Origin: Phormidium willei BDU 130791
GTDB taxonomy: Bacteria > Cyanobacteriota > Cyanobacteriia > Cyanobacteriales > Geitlerinemataceae
Length of the DNA: 46,234 bases
Direction: 5' to 3'
Assembly (NCBI GenBank): GCA_001637315.1
Contig: LSZA01000023.1
Coordinates: 1 to 46,234 of the forward strand
Under the pieces are notes generated by a model. The model saw nothing but the letters and a program-made list of their open reading frames with translations, had not been told where the DNA came from and ran no database searches. Each line of letters starts with the position of its first letter. Positions within the stretch are counted from its first letter, which is position 1. Shown one piece after another: positions 7,172 through 18,316 of this stretch. The position numbers and the translations under genes were made by a program.

Positions 7172-9000
7172 GCCGTGATTCCTCCAGGTTTTGCAGCGAG
7201 TCGGGCCAGCAACCAACAGGCCAGGGCATTCGTGGCCAAGAAGCCCCGGGCCAGCCAACCGCTTCCCAGCCAGACTAACTCAGGGTCGACCACGGCACTA
7301 ACGGCTAAACAACTCGCCACCCCAAGGGTCGCACCAATGGCCCACCACTTCCGTTGTGCATGACCTAACAACAGCACTAAGAGTACTCCAGGAATCAAAA
7401 CACTGGCAAAAATCGGGTTCAAGGCCGGATTCCCCTGAACCGCTGTCCCGAACTCCGGTAGAGAACTTCCCGCCAGCCGTAGGGGCCATTGGGGCAAATC
7501 AAAGATATAGAAGCTGCGGAGAATGAAGACTCCCGAACTTCCCATCACCAACCCCGTGGCCAGATTCCAATTCCAACGGAAGGGGAAGTAATTACGTAGC
7601 AACCAGGCCAGCAGATAGGACCCAATCACCATCGCTAACTTAGGAATCAGGGCGATGGTTCCGCCATCAATCCAGAAGCGGGGGTTCAAATAGCCGTTAT
7701 CCCGTAACCAACGGAAAAAGTCGCGGAAATTCAACTGGCCTTTCACCGCCAACTGCACCGCTGAAGCCGCATCGAGATGTCCGGCCCCAAAATAGTTAAA
7801 ACTATCTTCTTCGACAGGACGGGCCGACTCCTTGAGGATTTGCATCACCTCATCAGGACTCTCAATCCCTGTAGCCTTCACCAAGGCCGCGACCGCCGCC
7901 ACGTGAGGCGAGGCCATGCTGGTTCCCTGAAAGGCGGCAAACACGGGTGAGCCATCTTGAGGGTTAAGGGTATGTTGGAGAATCCCCCCGGTCTCACCGT
8001 TACGGGTATCGCCTCCAGGGGCGGAAATATCGACGCCAGCCCCAAAGTTAGAGTAGGGGGCTTTGTCTCCGGCGGCATTACTAGCCGCAACCCCTAAAAC
8101 ACGGGGATAACGAGCGGGATAACCGGCACTATTTTGATTCGCATTTCCGGCGGCGGCGATAATCACCACTCCTTTATCATAAGCGTAGTCGATCGCCTGG
8201 CGCATTAAGTGACTCTCGCCACTTCCCCCTAAACTGAGGTTAATGACATCAGCATCATGGTCCGCCGCAAAGCGAATCGCCTCGGCAATATCACTAACTG
8301 TACCGCCCCCCTGTTTGCTGAGGACTTTCAGGGGCATCAGTTTAGCGTGATGGGCAATTCCGGCCACGCCGAACTCATTATCGGTGGTTTGGGCGATGGT
8401 TCCGGCCACATGGGTTCCATGGCCATTGTCATCATCGGCCAGGACGCGATCGTTGACAAAATCGTAGCCCTCGACAAATTCTGTTTCGTCTAAGTCAGGA
8501 ACTTTGAGAATCCCGGTGTCAATCACCGCCACAATCACATCATCGCCGGTACTGTCGGGCCAAGCGCCTTCGACGTTAATGGCTTTGAGGTTCCATTGTT
8601 TGGAATACAGCGGGTCATTGGGATAGGCTTTGGCTAGTCCCGGAGTTCCGGTTCCGTCAAACCGGGATTGGAGTTGCATCTCGGGAACCCCATAGAGGTA
8701 GTTGGGTTCGGCGAACTGCAAGTAGGGGCGAAATTGGCGGCGCAGGTCTTGCAAAACCTCGCGATCGCCCTCGACAATATAAATGTGATCCCGTTGGGAA
8801 AATTCGCTATTGAGACGGGGGGTGAGGTTGAACTGTTGCGACATCTCCTCTAACTGCTGGCTGACCTCAGCCGAGGAGAGGTCATCTCGGAAGTTGAGAA
8901 CCAGCGAATCATAGGTTCCCTGATTCGCCAGTCCCGAGAACGTCGCTAAGGCCCACCCCAAGCCCAGGAAAAATAGGCAAGTGAGTAGAAAATTTTTCAT
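7168..9000 (-). CDS. Membrane-anchored S8 subtilisin-like protease
   Basis: A 610-residue serine endopeptidase. Residues 1-26 are a signal peptide; residues about 30-105 form an inhibitor-like propeptide ending in FAEPNYLYG. The S8 catalytic domain carries Asp161 (VIDTG), His194 (NGHGTHVAG), oxyanion Asn286 (AAGNAN) and Ser361 (GTSMASPHVA), all intact. Unusually, residues about 445-605 form some five or six transmembrane helices, so the protease domain would face the periplasm or lumen while being anchored by a C-terminal membrane domain. Its TGA overlaps the start of the 75-residue OB-like gene. Start at ATG 9000. Substrate unknown. Confidence 0.9.
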   Translation of the reverse strand: MKNFLLTCLFFLGLGWALATFSGLANQGTYDSLVLNFRDDLSSAEVSQQLEEMSQQFNLTPRLNSEFSQRDHIYIVEGDREVLQDLRRQFRPYLQFAEPNYLYGVPEMQLQSRFDGTGTPGLAKAYPNDPLYSKQWNLKAINVEGAWPDSTGDDVIVAVIDTGILKVPDLDETEFVEGYDFVNDRVLADDDNGHGTHVAGTIAQTTDNEFGVAGIAHHAKLMPLKVLSKQGGGTVSDIAEAIRFAADHDADVINLSLGGSGESHLMRQAIDYAYDKGVVIIAAAGNANQNSAGYPARYPRVLGVAASNAAGDKAPYSNFGAGVDISAPGGDTRNGETGGILQHTLNPQDGSPVFAAFQGTSMASPHVAAVAALVKATGIESPDEVMQILKESARPVEEDSFNYFGAGHLDAASAVQLAVKGQLNFRDFFRWLRDNGYLNPRFWIDGGTIALIPKLAMVIGSYLLAWLLRNYFPFRWNWNLATGLVMGSSGVFILRSFYIFDLPQWPLRLAGSSLPEFGTAVQGNPALNPIFASVLIPGVLLVLLLGHAQRKWWAIGATLGVASCLAVSAVVDPELVWLGSGWLARGFLATNALACWLLARLAAKPGGITA

Positions 9001-9196
9001 GGTGTTAACTGGTTTTGGCTAGACGGACAGGGGAATCTCGGTCTCTTTGAGCGGTTGAACCACCGGCCGGTTTGATTCGTTGCCCGTCTGTTGCAATCTT
9101 TGTCTTCCTACGATAGCGCATCGGGAGTTGGCCCCGGAGGCGGGACAATAGAAACAAATAGAGATCAAGCGTCACTCAAGAGCGTCAGGAATAAGT

Positions 9197-11105
<1,909 letters not shown>

Positions 11106-11140
11106 AATAGTCCCCCTCTGGGTCATTCGTGCCAGATTAG

Positions 11141-11166
11141 CCCCCTCCCCGCCACAGGGAAGGGGG
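11141..11166 (+). terminator. Hairpin after metY
   Basis: CCCCCT (11141-11146) pairs with AGGGGG (11161-11166), with CC/GG pairs extending inward. It starts about 36 bases after the metY stop. There is no clear T run, so termination is uncertain; it may only be a dispersed palindrome. Confidence 0.35.
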
Positions 11167-11250
11167 ACAAACCCAATTTATGATAATTTTGAGAGTGGTT
11201 CAGTCAAATCTCCCCTGAGGAGGCAATACTGACCCATACCCTATCGCCTA

Positions 11251-11274
11251 GGGCGCGCCCCTTGCGGTGCGCCC
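11251..11274. repeat. GGGCGC palindrome in the metY-metX gap
   Basis: GGGCGC (11251-11256) pairs with GCGCCC (11269-11274), followed by CCTACG. The ending is shared with the hairpin at 3035-3056 and looks like a dispersed palindromic element found between genes. Confidence 0.4.
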
Positions 11275-11312
11275 CTACGTCTTTTCTCTATTGCCTATTG
11301 CCTTCTCCCCCT

Positions 11313-11354
11313 GTTCCCTGTTCCCTGTTCCCTGTTCCCTGTTCCCTGTTCCCT
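11313..11354. repeat. Six tandem GTTCCCT heptamers
   Basis: GTTCCCT is repeated six times without interruption (11313-11354), then continues into a pyrimidine tract with TTGCCTC/TTGCCTA repeats up to the metX start codon. The same heptamer recurs at 20233-20260 and, inverted, at 33762-33782. This fits the short tandemly repeated repetitive (STRR) heptanucleotides described in filamentous cyanobacteria. The tract leaves metX without a Shine-Dalgarno sequence. Confidence 0.85.
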
Positions 11355-11399
11355 TCTCCCCCCTCTTGCCTCTTGCCTATTGCCTCTTGCCTTCTTCTA

Positions 11400-12446
11400 A
11401 TGAAATACCGCCACTTAATTTCCCCCGAGACGCAAGTCTATCAGCTACCGGAACCCTTTTCGTTGGAGTCGGGAGAGTTGTTAATGGATGTTGAAGTGGC
11501 CTATCGCTGTTGGGGAACCCTCAATGAATCAGGTGATAATGCGGTGTATATTTGTCATGCGTTGACGGGAAGTGCCGATGCGGATGAATGGTGGGGGCCG
11601 CTGTTTGGAGAGGGGCGGACGTTTGATAGCGATCGCAATTTTATTGTCTGTAGTAATGTCTTGGGGAGTTGTTACGGAACCACGGGACCGATTTCGATCA
11701 ATCCAGCCACGGGGAAACCCTATGGGCGGGGGTTTCCGGCAATTACAGTTCGCGATATGGTACGGCTACAATGGCGATTGTTGCAAGGGTTGGGGGTGAA
11801 GAAACTTCAGTTTGTTATTGGCGGTTCCTTGGGCGGAATGCAAGTTTTGGAATGGGGAAAACTGTATCCTGATTATGTCGATCGCATCGTCTCAATTGCA
11901 GCGGCGGGACGACATTCGCCCTGGTGTATTGCCATGAGTGAAGCCCAACGTCAGGCGATTTTTGCCGATCCCAATTGGTGTAATGGTAACTATGAAGAAG
12001 ACGCTCCCCCCACGACTGGGTTAGCGGCGGCCCGGATGATGGCGATGATTTCCTATCGGGCCACGGCGAGTTTTGAACAACGCTTTGGGCGAGAGATTCA
12101 GGAGGATGGAGAGTTTGCGATCGCCAGTTATTTACGCTATCAAGGACAGAAGTTAGTCCAGCGTTTTGATGCCAATACCTATGTCGCCTTAACCGAGGCC
12201 ATGGATCGTCATGATGTTTCTGGGGGAGAGGGGGATTATCTGGCGGCGTTGGGGGCGATCGCGCAGCCAACGCTGGTGGTGGCGATCGACTCCGATCTCC
12301 TCTATCCCCCTCGGGATCAGCAAGAGTTAGCCGAATGGATGCCAAACGCCCAGTTAGAATGGCTATCATCACCCCATGGCCATGATGCGTTCTTAATTAA
12401 TATGGTGGCGTTGAATGAGTTGGTAATGGCGTTTTTGGGAAACTAA
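11400..12446 (+). CDS. metX: Homoserine O-acetyltransferase
   Basis: MetX acetylates homoserine with acetyl-CoA and supplies MetY. The 348-residue alpha/beta-hydrolase-fold protein shows the nucleophile elbow GGSLGGMQVLEW (Ser143), the acid near SDLLYPP (Asp299) and the catalytic His in SPHGHDAFL (His328). YICHALTGSAD and SCYGTTGP are further MetX signatures. ATG 11400 is the homology-supported start; the frame is open upstream only because the heptamer repeats lack stops. Strict acetyl versus succinyl specificity cannot be read with certainty, but the metY neighbour supports acetyl. A weak inverted repeat, AATAGGG/CCCTATT (12449-12496), separates it from the convergent gene. Confidence 0.92.
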   Translation: MKYRHLISPETQVYQLPEPFSLESGELLMDVEVAYRCWGTLNESGDNAVYICHALTGSADADEWWGPLFGEGRTFDSDRNFIVCSNVLGSCYGTTGPISINPATGKPYGRGFPAITVRDMVRLQWRLLQGLGVKKLQFVIGGSLGGMQVLEWGKLYPDYVDRIVSIAAAGRHSPWCIAMSEAQRQAIFADPNWCNGNYEEDAPPTTGLAAARMMAMISYRATASFEQRFGREIQEDGEFAIASYLRYQGQKLVQRFDANTYVALTEAMDRHDVSGGEGDYLAALGAIAQPTLVVAIDSDLLYPPRDQQELAEWMPNAQLEWLSSPHGHDAFLINMVALNELVMAFLGN

Positions 12447-12491
12447 AAAATAGGGCATCGGAAACCTTCCCATTGGGTCAATAGCCATACC

Positions 12492-12992
12492 CTATTCAGG
12501 AGCATCAAACTGAGACCAATAGCCATCATAGATGGTTTGAGCAAAATAATCGTCGCTAAACCCCGTTGTATCATTGGCACAGAACTTGACAAATTGCGCA
12601 CAAGCTCTCATCTGCTGGGGGGTAAATAATGAAAATCGTTGCTTCTGATACTCTGCTAAACCAGGAGTATGGCGATAACTACCCAGAGAATATAAGGTAT
12701 TATCTGACCAAACCGCCTCAGTTTTGAAATATCGTAAATACCAGACCATGAAAGCCGGCAAGTAAAATCTCATGCCTACCTTGTCCAAATAACTTAAGGC
12801 GGACTGGCAGGCTTTGATATGCGCGTCGGGTATATCTTGCCAACGGCCCCGATAATCCAGGCGGCGATACTCCTCATCGTTGCCGTAGTTGTAAGCATCG
12901 TGAGCCTCGGCTACGTGCAACGTCAAGTCCTGGGGCTGAGGAACACCATCAAAGGCCCTGTCAATCATGGCAATCAATTCTTCTACGTTCAT
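12492..12992 (-). CDS. DUF6714 family protein
   Basis: A 166-residue soluble protein without signal peptide. It has an acidic helical N-terminus (MNVEELIAMIDRAFDGV), then RGRWQDIPDAHIKACQSALSYLD, and YLPAFMVWYLRYF in the middle. These match my memory of DUF6714, a small uncharacterised family often encoded near immunity or toxin genes. It converges on metX with almost no gap. A plus-strand antitoxin gene starts 100 bases beyond its own start. Function unknown; a role in a toxin/immunity context is only suggested by location. Confidence 0.6.
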   Translation of the reverse strand: MNVEELIAMIDRAFDGVPQPQDLTLHVAEAHDAYNYGNDEEYRRLDYRGRWQDIPDAHIKACQSALSYLDKVGMRFYLPAFMVWYLRYFKTEAVWSDNTLYSLGSYRHTPGLAEYQKQRFSLFTPQQMRACAQFVKFCANDTTGFSDDYFAQTIYDGYWSQFDAPE

Positions 12993-13091
12993 AGTCTTGA
13001 AGCCTTCCCTAAGAGGGCGATCGCAGTGATGGCAACACGGAAATTGCTATATACTACGGGTGAGTGGATGTTTATCAGTTTCAAAATTGCG

Positions 13092-13340
13092 ATGCAACTC
13101 TCCATTCCCGACTCTGTGGTTCAAGCGATGCGACTTCCCGAACCCCGGAGGGAAGCCGAACTTCTCAAGGAACTCGCTCTAACACTTTATGAGCAAGAAA
13201 TTCTGTCTTTTGGCAAGGCCTGTGAACTGGCGAAGCAAGACTCCTATGAGTTTAGTCAACTGTTGGGCGATCGGAAGCTGCTGAGACACTACTCAGAGAC
13301 GGAAATGGCAGAAGATTTAGACTATGCTCGTCGTCAGTAA
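13092..13340 (+). CDS. UPF0175 family antitoxin
   Basis: An 82-residue protein with the UPF0175 pattern: MQLSIPDSVVQAMRLP, EAELLKELALTLYEQEILSFGKACELA and SQLLGDRKL. UPF0175 proteins are small HTH-like antitoxins usually paired with PIN-domain DUF3368 toxins, as here: the next gene starts inside this one with a 17-base overlap. ATG 13092 was chosen because the conserved domain begins there; an in-frame ATG at 13029 would add 21 residues of unrelated sequence. Expected function: bind and silence the PIN nuclease and autoregulate the operon (family knowledge). Confidence 0.8.
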   Translation: MQLSIPDSVVQAMRLPEPRREAELLKELALTLYEQEILSFGKACELAKQDSYEFSQLLGDRKLLRHYSETEMAEDLDYARRQ

Positions 13341-13818
13341 TACATCGCCACTCCTCAATTTGGCTATCATTGATCATGTGTTTTTATTGCCCGAGCAGTT
13401 CGGTCAAATTCATATCCCGACTGCTGTTTTTAGAGAACTCAAAATTGACGAGGATCGTCCTGGCTCAGTTCATCTGCAATCAGCTCTTGAGCAAGGGTGG
13501 TTAATCTCTTGCTCGGTGGGTAATACGGCCCTGGTTAATCTGTTACAACAACAATTACATCAGGGCGAGTCGGAAGCGATCGCCCTGGCTGTAGAACGAT
13601 CAGCTAATACGATTTTGCTAGATGAAAAAGAGGCACGACAAGCAGCCAGAACATTTGCTCTCAGTATGACAGGTGTTTTAGGAATCTTGTTAAGAGGTTG
13701 GTATGACGGCTCGGTTATCTCCTTAAAAACAGTAACGGAGCGCCTACAACGAGAAGCAAACTTTCGCATTGCCCCTAGTTTACTTCAAAAGGTTTTACAA
13801 GAAAGCGGTGAGTCATAG
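13324..13818 (+). CDS. DUF3368 PIN-domain toxin
   Basis: A 164-residue PIN-fold nuclease candidate. Features: N-terminal VVSNTSPLLNLA, with the first acidic position of typical PIN domains replaced by Ser/Asn as is usual for DUF3368, then AVFRELKID (acidic), HQGESEAIALA (Glu typical of the second acidic site) and TILLDEKEARQAA (Asp/Glu of the third). These residues coordinate Mg for RNA cleavage in PIN toxins. It overlaps the UPF0175 antitoxin gene by 17 bases, so the two are co-translated. The target RNA is unknown. Confidence 0.8.
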   Translation: MLVVSNTSPLLNLAIIDHVFLLPEQFGQIHIPTAVFRELKIDEDRPGSVHLQSALEQGWLISCSVGNTALVNLLQQQLHQGESEAIALAVERSANTILLDEKEARQAARTFALSMTGVLGILLRGWYDGSVISLKTVTERLQREANFRIAPSLLQKVLQESGES

Positions 13819-13827
13819 ATCACCTCA

Positions 13828-16121
<2,294 letters not shown>

Positions 16122-16153
16122 TGTCGTTAGATTTACTGTAATTGAGGCCAGTT

Positions 16154-16366
16154 ATGATGGATCGTGAACAGTTAAAACGAGAAATCGACTTGATTGATGA
16201 GTCCCAGATTGAGGTTTTGTCTCGTATTATTTGGGCATTGACACACTCGGACGTTGAGGCAAAATCCTGGGAGCGATCGAATTCGGTTAATCCGTTGAAA
16301 GATAGTATCCTGTTTGAAGATGACCTGATTTCACCAATCGAAACCTCATGGGATGCTGAACAATGA
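16154..16366 (+). CDS. Antitoxin-like small protein (DUF2281-like)
   Basis: About 70 residues, read from ATG 16154 (ATG 16157 is equally possible). The N-terminus MDREQLKREIDLIDESQIEVLSR is the helical domain, and the C-terminal NPLKDSILFEDDLISPI followed by W is like the tail of VapB/DUF2281-type antitoxins that precede PIN toxins in cyanobacteria. The stop TGA overlaps an ATG in an ATGATG junction, the usual coupling to a toxin gene, but the following reading frame is cut after four codons by a dispersed repeat. It therefore appears to be an orphan antitoxin. Confidence in coding is good, in family moderate. Confidence 0.55.
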   Translation: MMDREQLKREIDLIDESQIEVLSRIIWALTHSDVEAKSWERSNSVNPLKDSILFEDDLISPIETSWDAEQ

Positions 16367-16378
16367 TGATTTTAGGCA
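16363..16378 (+). pseudogene. First codons of a truncated PIN-type toxin
   Basis: ATGATGATTTTAG starts inside the antitoxin stop and encodes MMIL, the usual beginning of VapC-type PIN toxins (typically continuing with a catalytic Asp). The frame then enters a dispersed repeat and ends at 16455 without PIN features. The toxin seems to have been lost through insertion or deletion at this point. The inference rests on only four codons and the coupling. Confidence 0.3.
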
Positions 16379-16573
16379 CGGTAGGGTGTGTTGCGGCTCA
16401 AACCCATGTAGAATCAAGACAACAATCTACAAGCTGCCGCAACGCACCGGCTTGATAATCTGCCAAGATTCCATCTGGCATCTGTCGTCTGGTTCCTGAA
16501 TCGGTGCGTTCCGGCTAGCTTAATCTTGTTGCCAAAATCCATGAATTGAACGAAGCCGGGACGCACCCTACCG
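16376..16573. repeat. Structured dispersed repeat, full copy A
   Basis: The element is bounded by near-perfect 12-bp terminal inverted repeats (CGGTAGGGTGTG at 16379-16390, CGCACCCTACCG at 16562-16573). Inside are GTTGCGGC (16390-16397) pairing with GCCGCAAC (16436-16443), and AACGCACCG (16441-16449) pairing with CGGTGCGTT (16502-16510). It has no gene. Size, terminal inverted repeats and recurrence (16630, 17445) suggest a MITE or REP-like palindromic element; no target duplication was identified. Confidence 0.75.
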
Positions 16574-16589
16574 CTGCCTATTTGTTGTT

Positions 16590-16634
16590 ATAATCCCACC
16601 TCGAATTCATGCCGCCAAAGTCCATTATCAATGA
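16590..16634 (+). pseudogene. N-terminal fragment of a second DUF2442 gene
   Basis: Codons 16590-16631 read IIPPRIHAAKVHYQ, followed by TGA. This parallels the first residues of the intact gene at 17109 (MIPPRINCARAIENYKL), and the nucleotide string CCACCTCGAATT is shared exactly. The fragment ends where repeat copy B begins, so the rest of the gene was removed or displaced. No start codon is preserved. Confidence 0.45.
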
Positions 16635-16722
16635 GTCACGGTCGGGTGTGTTGCGGCTCAAATTCATGTAGAAATCAAGACGACAATCTACAAGCTGCCG
16701 CAACGCACCGGCTTGATAATCT
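16630..16722. repeat. Dispersed repeat, copy B (left half)
   Basis: The sequence from AATGAGTCACGGT to GGCTTGATAATCT matches the left half of copy A almost base for base, including the GTTGCGGC/GCCGCAAC stem and the ACAATCTACAAGCTG core, but the right half with the second stem is missing. It follows the DUF2442 fragment directly. Confidence 0.7.
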
Positions 16723-16846
16723 ATAATATGATAGGCAGTGCGATCGATCATTAAGCCATGTTATGTTAGAGTCTACCGCTAGAACCCAGTCACGACCGAT
16801 AGGCCAGCAAAGTGAGAGCGACAATATTGTAGAATTAGTAGGACTT

Positions 16847-17095
16847 ATGCCAGAAATTACCCGATTTTATGGAATAGTCATAAAAATGTTCTTTGGTGAT
16901 CACTCTCCCCCTCACTTTCACGCAATTTATGGTGAGTATAATGCTTTGATTAGTATTGAGTCTCTAGCAGTCATGGAAGGAGATTTGCCACGACGTGCTG
17001 AAAAAATGGTACTCGAGTGGGCAAGATTGTACCAGAAAGAACTGCTGCAAATTTGGACAAGCCAAGATTTTCTCAAGTTGCCACCTTTAAATTGA
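16847..17095 (+). CDS. DUF4160 domain protein
   Basis: An 82-residue protein starting MPEITRFYGIVIKMF, with the DUF4160 hallmark DHSPPHFHAIYGEY and ALISIESLAVMEGDLP, then a C-terminal helix (RAEKMVLEWARLYQKELLQIW). DUF4160 and DUF2442 genes are frequently adjacent in bacteria and behave like toxin-antitoxin-style accessory pairs, though mechanism is not established. A DUF2442 gene follows 13 bases downstream. ATG 16847 was chosen because the domain begins there; an upstream ATG at 16763 would add 28 unconserved residues. Confidence 0.75.
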   Translation: MPEITRFYGIVIKMFFGDHSPPHFHAIYGEYNALISIESLAVMEGDLPRRAEKMVLEWARLYQKELLQIWTSQDFLKLPPLN

Positions 17096-17108
17096 TTCAA
17101 ATAGCCTT

Positions 17109-17468
17109 ATGATACCACCTCGAATTAATTGCGCTAGAGCAATTGAAAACTATAAGCTTTTGGTTGAATTTGATAATGGAGATATGCGGAAATATGATGT
17201 CTCTAGGCTGTTGAATAATCCTAGGTTTGCTCTCTTGAAAAATCCTGCATTTTTTAGGAATTTTCGGGTTGAACCTGGAGGATATGCTCTCGTTTGGAAT
17301 GAGGATATCGACATTAGTGAATACGAACTGTGGCAGAATGGAAATTCTGTTGCTAATGAAGGTTGTTTTAGTCATCTTGAGGGCGTGCATTTCGATAGTC
17401 AAGATGACGGCGCTATTAAACCATCGAATCATCTTGGTCAATGTAATGAGTCACGGTATTCTACATGA
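17109..17468 (+). CDS. DUF2442 domain protein, 3' end in a repeat
   Basis: The 119-residue frame starts MIPPRINCARAIENYKLLVEF and has the DUF2442 features FDNGDMRKYDVSRLL, FRNFRVEPGGYALVWNEDIDIS and EYELW, where the domain normally ends (about residue 77). The following 40 residues are not conserved and the last eight codons lie in repeat copy C, so the C-terminus has been replaced or extended. It is partner to the DUF4160 gene just upstream. Function unknown; DUF2442 proteins are thought to bind DNA or their partner, but this is not proven. Confidence 0.7.
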   Translation: MIPPRINCARAIENYKLLVEFDNGDMRKYDVSRLLNNPRFALLKNPAFFRNFRVEPGGYALVWNEDIDISEYELWQNGNSVANEGCFSHLEGVHFDSQDDGAIKPSNHLGQCNESRYST

Positions 17469-17500
17469 TCTCAGCCGCAACGCACCGGCTTGATAATCTG
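17445..17500. repeat. Dispersed repeat, copy C (internally deleted)
   Basis: It begins AATGAGTCACGGT as copy B does and ends GCCGCAACGCACCGG then CTTGATAATCT, but about 40 central bases including the left arm of the stem are gone. It supplies the stop codon of the DUF2442 gene. Confidence 0.65.
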
Positions 17501-17530
17501 GCTCTATTTAGAGCGTTCAAGAGTATTACA

Positions 17531-17611
17531 ATGGAAGAGTCCACCGAACTAGATCCCGAAATTAAACGCCAATTCGCCAAGGTGGGCTTTGATTTAGAGG
17601 GGGTAACCTGA
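17531..17611 (+). CDS. 26-codon leader ORF or gene remnant before MNT
   Basis: ATG 17531 opens a 26-residue frame (MEESTELDPEIKRQFAKVGF, then DLEGVT) whose TGA shares one base with the ATG of the nucleotidyltransferase gene. It may be the tail of a lost larger gene or a small coupled leader peptide. Nothing in it is recognised. Confidence 0.3.
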   Translation: MEESTELDPEIKRQFAKVGFDLEGVT

Positions 17612-17904
17612 TGACGCTGTTAGCAACCCTGCAAAACCAACGAGAGCAAATTTTGGACATTGCCGCCAAGCATGGAGCCTACAACGTCCGGGTGTTTGGC
17701 TCGGTGGTGCGGGGCGAAGATACCCCAGACAGCGACATCGATTTTTTGATTGACTACGACTTAGAAAAAATCACGCCGTGGTTTCCGGTGGGGTTAATTC
17801 ACGATTTACAGGACTTTTTAGGGCGAGATGTGGATGTGGTGACCGCTAAGTCGTTGCACCATTATATTAAAGAGCGGGTATTGTCGGAGGCCAAGCCCCT
17901 ATGA
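17611..17904 (+). CDS. mntA: MNT nucleotidyltransferase antitoxin
   Basis: A 97-residue minimal nucleotidyltransferase. The catalytic signature is GSVVRGEDTPDSDIDFLID (Gly30-Ser31, Asp42, Asp44), with the third acidic residue in GRDVDVV (Asp75). MntA antitoxins inactivate HEPN toxins by adding AMP units to a conserved Tyr near the active site (family knowledge). The stop overlaps the start of the HEPN gene in an ATGA junction. Alternative view: an older MNT/HEPN pair of general nucleotide metabolism, but the TA interpretation is now standard. Confidence 0.85.
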   Translation: MTLLATLQNQREQILDIAAKHGAYNVRVFGSVVRGEDTPDSDIDFLIDYDLEKITPWFPVGLIHDLQDFLGRDVDVVTAKSLHHYIKERVLSEAKPL

Positions 17905-18239
17905 AAGATCGTCGTTTGTACCTCGTTCACGTTCAGGATTGCCTGACTCGGATTCGAGACTATACCCAAGGGGGCAAGGCTGAGTTTATGCAAAATGGCA
18001 TGGTTCAGGATGCGGTGTTGCGTAATCTCGAAATTATGGGCGAATCAGTGAAGAAGCTGCCGGAGGCCTGGAAGCAGAGCCAACCACAGGTGGAATGGGT
18101 GAAAGTAGGGGACTTTCGCAATGTGCTGGCCCATGACTATCTAGACGTTGACCTCGATATTGTTTGGAACATTATTGAAAATTATCTGCCGGGGTTGGAA
18201 GCGGCGGTGCGGAAGCTCATTGACGAGGTGGAGACATGA
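17901..18239 (+). CDS. hepT: HEPN (HepT/DUF86) ribonuclease toxin
   Basis: A 112-residue all-helical HEPN protein. The RX4HXY motif is intact: RNVLAHDY gives Arg73, His78 and Tyr80, where Arg and His form the RNase site of the dimer and Tyr is the expected AMPylation target. The preceding helix AVLRNLEIMGESVKKLP is also typical. It overlaps mntA by four bases (ATGA), so toxin and antitoxin are translated together. HepT toxins cleave RNA (tRNA in studied cases); the target here is unknown. Confidence 0.85.
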   Translation: MKDRRLYLVHVQDCLTRIRDYTQGGKAEFMQNGMVQDAVLRNLEIMGESVKKLPEAWKQSQPQVEWVKVGDFRNVLAHDYLDVDLDIVWNIIENYLPGLEAAVRKLIDEVET

Positions 18240-18316
18240 CGACGAAACTGGTGGCCCAGACAGCCCAAAAACCGTAGTAAGATAACAAACGCCCATCGTA
18301 AGCTGAGCCAAACCCC

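Noticed and set aside
11313..11354. CRISPR-like array
   Set aside because: The unit is seven bases without spacers; it is a simple tandem repeat.
11262..11399. Open N-terminal extension of MetX by 46 residues
   Set aside because: It is only translated heptamer repeats (Pro/Ser/Leu/Phe/Val runs) without stops; MetX homology starts at ATG 11400.
16376..16573. Complete insertion sequence
   Set aside because: Under 200 bp and without any transposase reading frame; treated as a non-autonomous repeat.
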